DNA of 64,000 nt from Branchiostoma floridae (taxonomy: Eukaryota > Chordata > Leptocardii > Amphioxiformes > Branchiostomatidae): assembly GCF_000003815.2 (NCBI RefSeq), contig NC_049990.1, positions 20,137,002-20,201,001 of the forward strand, written 5' to 3'. Below, one piece after another: positions 59,401-64,000 of the stretch. Position 1 is the first letter of the stretch. Every line of letters starts with the position of its first letter. Under the pieces are notes generated by a model that worked only from the letters and a program-made list of their open reading frames with translations, was not told the origin of the DNA and ran no database searches. The translations under genes were made by a program, and so were the position numbers.

Positions 59401-59568
59401 CATTGATTTCTGTTTCTTTCAACGGTTTATTGAACTTCCAACGACAACGCTTACCGAGAAGAAGGCTAGTGGAGTATCCGAAAGGGGCTTGGCACCAGAT
59501 GAGCCCTTGCTTGGGGTCAAAGATCACTTCCGCTGTTCCGTTGATGTAGCCTCCTCCCACCCACGTTG
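53419..59568 (-). CDS. High-affinity choline transporter-like protein (SLC5A7 family), gene B, exon 1 not found
   Basis: Nine exons on the - strand: 59568-59455, 58862-58707, 57916-57768, 57369-57175, 56499-56346, 55799-55585, 54900-54804, 54273-54102 and 53686-53419. Lengths and phases of exons 2-9 equal those of gene A. The family motifs [43 protein letters not shown] and [13 protein letters not shown] are intact and there is no internal stop. The first exon (about 60 residues, with the first membrane helix and GRDIG) is not recognisable between 59569 and the end of gene C at 60717, which holds Penelope-like debris. B may use a diverged or distant first exon, may be assembled incompletely, or may be a 5'-truncated copy. 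The C-tail differs from A and is shorter. Confidence 0.85.
55088..55168. repeat. GA-rich (GAGACA)n simple repeat
   Basis: Imperfect GAGACA/GAGAGA run in intron 7 of gene B. Confidence 0.85.
57414..57633. mobile_element. MITE, same family as 44772-45000
   Basis: TAACGCTACTTCACCTGTAT then CTGCGAGTAACCTATACTCG is mirrored at the right by GGATATAGGTTACCCGCGGA then TAAAGGTGAACTAGC. Inner arms ATATCAAGTTGAC/GTCAACTTGATAT are also inverted. It is in intron 4 of gene B. Confidence 0.7.
58120..58400. repeat. Interspersed GC-rich repeat
   Basis: The segment with ACGGGCGTGATCCCTACGTG and GAACCCGGTAACG shares wording with the CCGGGTCCC-rich repeat at about 14320-14500 and 42520-42780. It is in intron 3 of gene B beside an assembly gap. 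Confidence 0.4.
58426..58525. other. Assembly gap (100 N)
   Basis: Exactly 100 N in intron 3 of gene B; no exon is lost, because exons 3 and 4 are both intact. Confidence 0.95.
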
Positions 59569-59923
59569 CTGTGAAAGTAGGGCAATGTTGTTGTTTTTTT
59601 AAATGCGGATCTTTCCCCAAGACAAACATGTTGACAACACAGTGACAGGTCATTCGTCTTATTTTCTATCGCAACTGAATCATACATTCCAATTCACATT
59701 TCTCACCAGCGGTTTACTCTATTTGTGGTTTCCGCAATAAATTAAACACGGAACGCCCCCGCCCATATAGGGTACTTACCTCCTGGCCATGAACTTAGAT
59801 AAAATGATATATCCGAAAATAATTTCATCAGGTTGCGTCAAGTGTAGAATATTGGAGGTTTATTTTTCTGTATCTGTATCTATATAGCCGGTATAACCGC
59901 CCTTCGATGTAACACACCTGCTA

Positions 59924-60215
59924 GTGAGTCTTTCCTGCCTATGTTTTGATGCCTATCAGACATCTTTCTTAGAGCTTCTAAATGGAGTGCTGCAACAGAT
60001 ATATCCAGTAAATAAGGAGGCGGTCTGTATAAGATTAGGCCCAGTGGTGAACCGGGACCAGGGGAGATGCAAACCTAGACGTTTTCACGTTTGGAAATGT
60101 GTTCTCACCGCAAAAGTGTCACATCAATATTGGTTACATAGGGCGTCGAGAAGCAGCACTCCAGTTAAAAGCTCTGAAGATGTCTGACAGACATTGAAAT
60201 TCAAGCAAGTAATAA
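59924..60215 (+). mobile_element. Penelope-like fragment with hammerhead-like motif
   Basis: The + strand encodes a degenerate GIY-YIG end (NKEAVCIRLGPVVNRDQG), alignable to KEAVYIR...TLNRDGG at 20496-20690. Downstream, 60175-60201 reads CTGAAGA, a TGTCT/AGACA stem with GAC loop, then TTGAAA, the layout of a hammerhead core (CUGANGA, stem II, GAAA). It lies between genes B and C. Confidence 0.55.
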
Positions 60216-60716
60216 TCACTGTTTGTGAAGAAGAATTATCCAACATAACCTGCAGATAATAAATACAGTATATGGTTCAAATTACATCAAAACCATTTAA
60301 TTGTGTTCAAGAAAAGGACACAGTTTGTCGATTTGGCACATCATATTGATGGCCGTAAATACAAACAAGAAAAAAAATCTTCTACATATATACATCAAAT
60401 AGTCTTAAAGTTTGTTTTTTTCCCGATACGAAATCCTTTATTATAATAATAGAAAGCCAATAACAACGCAAAAGCACAGTTGCTCTAATAATGTAAACAC
60501 ACGACAAAGCGGCAACAAAAATAACGATATTACGAAGTTATGAAGCTAAGCAATTAACAGGTATAAATGCACGCGCGAATATGTCATCGACACAATTGTC
60601 ATCAAGGCATGATCTACATTACATCTCAGTGGGTAATGGTATAAATAGTGAAAATGTATGTATCCTTTGTGTTGTTCTCATCACCTATAAGGTCGAATAC
60701 ATTTAGAATCATATAT
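60216..60716. other. Spacer left of gene C stop
   Basis: AT-rich sequence; no exon with CHT first-exon features is visible on the - strand. Confidence 0.5.
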
Positions 60717-63657
60717 TCAATTCATGGTCTCTAGTTCATGGTGTTCCCCAGTACTCTTCCCGTTAGCCGTGTTTGATTCTCTGGTAGGTGCCTGCTTTTC
60801 TTCCGCTGTGTGGAAGCATCCCGCGATGTCGTACTTCATCGGAATCTTCCCCTTGAGGAAGAGCAGGCGCGCTAAGTGTGAGACGAGGATGATCGTCAGG
60901 AAGCTGCAGATCATGTCCAGGGTCCGGAAGGGGAAGAGCTGCTTTCCTGTCGTCTCGTCGTAATATGGGTACCTTGGAGAGGGTACAAGAACAAGAGGTG
61001 TACGTTGATCTGCATGTTGCAACAATCGGAATGTCAAGTGTTAACAATACGATGGCATGAAATTGCATAAGGAAATCAAATACTAGTAGCTACACATTTG
61101 TAGACGCACATGTGAATCTGTCTACTTTCTCAGACCGGTAGCCTTACGTTTTAGAGAGTACTAGAGAATAAGTGTTATTGTGTCTCATTACTTCCATGAC
61201 ATCCACAATTAAGAGAGAAAGGAACATTGATAGAATCATAGCTATCATAATGAATTATGCAAGTTTGTAAAATTGTTCAGAAATTTCTTCAATTTCAATG
61301 TTTTCCATAAAAATACTTGAATACATATTATGATTAATGACAGGAGTAACATTAGCAGATATCAATTATGCAAGCAGGATCCTGATTTTTACAATAGATG
61401 CAAACATGCCATAATTCCTATAAGTAGTAAATGATAAGAATTTCATACTTGTAACATGTAAGTTAATAAGATGTGAACGTCACTATGTATGGATCAGATA
61501 TAGACGCAGAAAATATTTGTATAGTAAAAACTTTTTAAAAACTATAATATTTCATAGAGGTATGAGTTCCCCGAGATGTTTTTCTTACAGAAGGCAGGAC
61601 TTTACAAATCCCATTAATAACTGATCCAAAGCTCGTTGTATTGGGTGTCTGGCATGCTCTCTCAAAACGATCAACTGACAGGCTTACTTGATGACGGCTG
61701 GAACATGCAGAAGATCTTCTCCGCCTCCGAGCCGAAGCACCAGCCCGATGATGTAACCACACAGCGAGCCGTACGTGTTGGTGAACTTCAGGTACACCAC
61801 GGACACCAGCTGGGGGAAGACGACTACGTACACCAAGTCCGAGCACAGCACAAACAGTCCTACAAACATAAAGAATTCAACTTATGTGTTAGATAAGATA
61901 GAGAAAACTGATCTAAAGCAATGCTATACTAATCTGTGGTACAGTTCAATTTTAGGTAATTTTTCTTGTGTTATCCGGTGGTTATAGTGCCAACACATGT
62001 AGTATGATAACGCAAAGAAGATGACCATAACGACAATATCTCTAGGTTTTGATTTTATATTGATTTTGTATACAAATCAGACAAGCTGCCTACAGTTGAA
62101 ATGATTATTAAGGGCCAATGAATAATTTGAAAGGAAGAGAGCAAATATAAAAGATAAGATAGGATGTTAAGATTAAGGCAAGCTCTTTTTCTTTCTATTT
62201 GTTTATGTTTTTCTTACCGTAAACGGACTTGACAGTGATGGCAAGAACAGAAGCCAAGGCAGCCACAACAAAGATGGCAGCACGCATCACCCACACTATC
62301 TCTGTCTCCGACGCCTGTAACACAGATGGGTAATGCCATCTTGTATATTAGCTAATATGTTTAGAAACATCTATTCATGTATGATCCACATCCCCAGTTG
62401 AATATTCTTAACCTTGTGTGATCGCTCATATGCATTCACAATTATTTTCTCATTTCATTTCACATTTGTTTTTATTGATGACAAGATTGTGATCGTTTGA
62501 ACTGATGATCCACTGCTCACTGAGTCACGTGTTCTATCTGCATAACGTGACGTCACGGCAGCAGTGAACTGCCCATTCCTTGACAAACACTTGCTGTTCA
62601 GTCGAAAGTTTGGGTGAGTCCAATTTTTGTGTTGGATATTACAGTTAAACTATTTGACTGATATCTACCAACACAGACGAACTGAAGTTATAGAATTGTA
62701 CTATTTGAACTGAATTTTTTTTGCCATCCATTTGATTATAGATTGCTTTCGAAAATGGCGATCTGCACCTTTTGCCTGAAGAGGGGCTTGTAGACGTTCT
62801 TGGCAAACATGGAGCTCGAGGCCAGGACCGAGGAGTCCGTGGACGACATGACGGCAGCTGACACGGCACCGAGTCCGAGGAACGCCACCCACGTCGGGGT
62901 CAAGTGCTGTATGACCAACGGGAGTATCATCCTTTTCTCTCCCTCAATGGCTGGGTCTTTACCGTATGTCGTCGCAGGCCAGTCTGTTATGAACAAAGCA
63001 AGAAAAATTGAGGAAAATTTGCCTTTTTTCTTAGAGATACTCTCTTTCTAAGTTTTTTTTTCAGGAGTGCATTGCGTTTCTGCTATTCTGTATCCACACT
63101 ATGAATCTAGTACAATGAGTTGTACAATTGCGATTCCAGACCTTGGAAAATGTCGAATAACAGGGAATGAGATACCGTTCGGTTCTTGCGTATAGCATTT
63201 ACAGTCTGCAATTAGTCACTTCCCGCTACAGGCACTTTTTGCATGTAAGCGCACTGACGCACCACTCAGATCCCAGGACTGTGTACCTGCACTCTAGTGC
63301 GCAGCTATATCAAACATTGTCTGCTAATTTATCTAATTACAAACTTTCACCGATCTAACGTTTGAGATGGGAAGGTTTCACTGCTAAAACCACTCGTCCG
63401 TGCAGCCGTTTGTGTCGGAACTATTTTATGTTCCCACTCGGAGTAGTACACGAGTGAGACCTTCAATGGTGACATTTGCTGAAAGATTTAATACCATACG
63501 CACCTGTAGAAGCACCAATAGCACCGATCAGTACAGAAGGGATGGACATCAGGAAACAACCAATGCCTGCTGCGATGGACAGCCACTGCGCACGCGCAGG
63601 AGACTTGGAGGAGAGGACACGTTGGAAGTAGGCTTGCCACGGAATACCACCAAACAC
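60717..63657 (-). CDS. High-affinity choline transporter-like protein (SLC5A7 family), gene C, exons 6-10, runs off the window
   Basis: Exons on the - strand: 63657-63504, 62983-62769, 62314-62218, 61859-61688 and 60972-60717, with the same sizes and phases as exons 6-9 of genes A and B. They encode [85 protein letters not shown] and [11 protein letters not shown]. Exons 1-5 must lie beyond 64000 if the gene is complete. At the protein level it is much closer to B than to A, indicating that B and C are the more recent duplicates. No internal stops. Confidence 0.88.
62500..62690 (+). mobile_element. Penelope-like 3'-end fragment in intron 7 of gene C
   Basis: CTTGACAAACACTTGCTGTT, CAGTCGAAAGTTTGGGTGAG and TTGTGTTGGATATTACAGTT match the 3' region of the fragment at 20380-20720. 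The neighbouring GAGTCACGTGTTCTATCTGC and ATAACGTGACGTCACG recur in intron 7 of gene A. Confidence 0.5.
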
Positions 63658-64000
63658 CTTAAACATAAAGACGAAAGTGGGCTAACGTGAAGACATTCAC
63701 ATCAATTCACTGTCGCCTACAATTGATTCATTTGTTGCGTGTCCTCACTACGAACATTGCTCATGTTTTGAGCTACTACAAGAATCAGTTGATAATGTTT
63801 CTGGCCAAGGAGGATGCTGGAACTGTCCCAGCATTCATTGCAATATACCTTCTACAATACGCATCCAAGATGGCTGACCGTGAGCAACAAGCATAAAGGC
63901 TTGTAATATTGCCTTTGACCAAGCGTAGCAACTGGTACAATTTGATCAGTGAAATTTTTTTATTAAATGGTCAATAAACTTATTATGATAAGTAGTCCAC
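63658..64000. other. Intron 5 of gene C (partial)
   Basis: No exon of the transporter is seen to the window edge. A short + strand frame here has no family features. Confidence 0.5.

Overview
This is a eukaryotic genomic window with short exons, GT-AG introns, dense transposon debris and four runs of N besides a tiny one inside an exon. I infer a cephalochordate (amphioxus, Branchiostoma type). The grounds are expanded families of NHL, LRR and C-type lectin proteins, tandem SLC5A7-like transporters, and mixed CR1/L2-like, RTE-like, Penelope-like and MITE repeats. The species assignment is inference, not a database result.

Left part (1-14.5 kb). Copy 1 of a transmembrane NHL-propeller gene (TM-NHL, + strand, 394-8609) is followed by a convergent C-type lectin gene (- strand, 11925-13769). 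Intron 2 of the TM-NHL gene holds a CR1/L2-like LINE (- strand) into which a second LINE inserted, with a visible 12-bp target duplication. The block from about 1 to 14.5 kb recurs at about 32.3-42.8 kb (TM-NHL copy 3 plus lectin copy 2), so it is a large segmental duplication. Several transposons are present in only one of the two blocks and therefore arrived later.

Middle part (14.5-32.3 kb). A two-exon LRR receptor (+, 17367-20148) carries four QPYAV(A/D) motifs in its cytoplasmic tail, and its intron contains a TTAA-flanked piggyBac-like MITE. TM-NHL copy 2 (-, 22604-27889) is the complete reference copy: five exons that splice in frame to 710 residues. Copies 2 and 3 are head-to-head across a 4.7-kb array (28.0-32.65 kb) of direct and inverted copies of the genes' own upstream sequence, including TATA boxes.

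Right part (45-64 kb). Three tandem SLC5A7-like (high-affinity choline transporter family) genes lie on the - strand. Gene A (52294-45345) is complete with ten exons and a predicted 587 residues. Gene B (59568-53419) has exons 2-10 but no recognisable exon 1. Gene C (63657-60717) shows exons 6-10 and runs off the window. Intron positions and phases are identical in all three.

Most interesting point. The predicted cytoplasmic N-terminus of the TM-NHL proteins has a D-N-x-x-I-x-P-Y-x-x-x-Y motif that closely matches the repeated motif in the LRR receptor tail. It also has an NPLY motif and novel C-x-Q-C-Y-S-x-(N/H)-(P/L)-C repeats. Together with the neighbouring lectins this looks like a cluster of surface receptors sharing a tyrosine-based signalling motif. 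The sequence shows the motifs; the signalling role is inferred.
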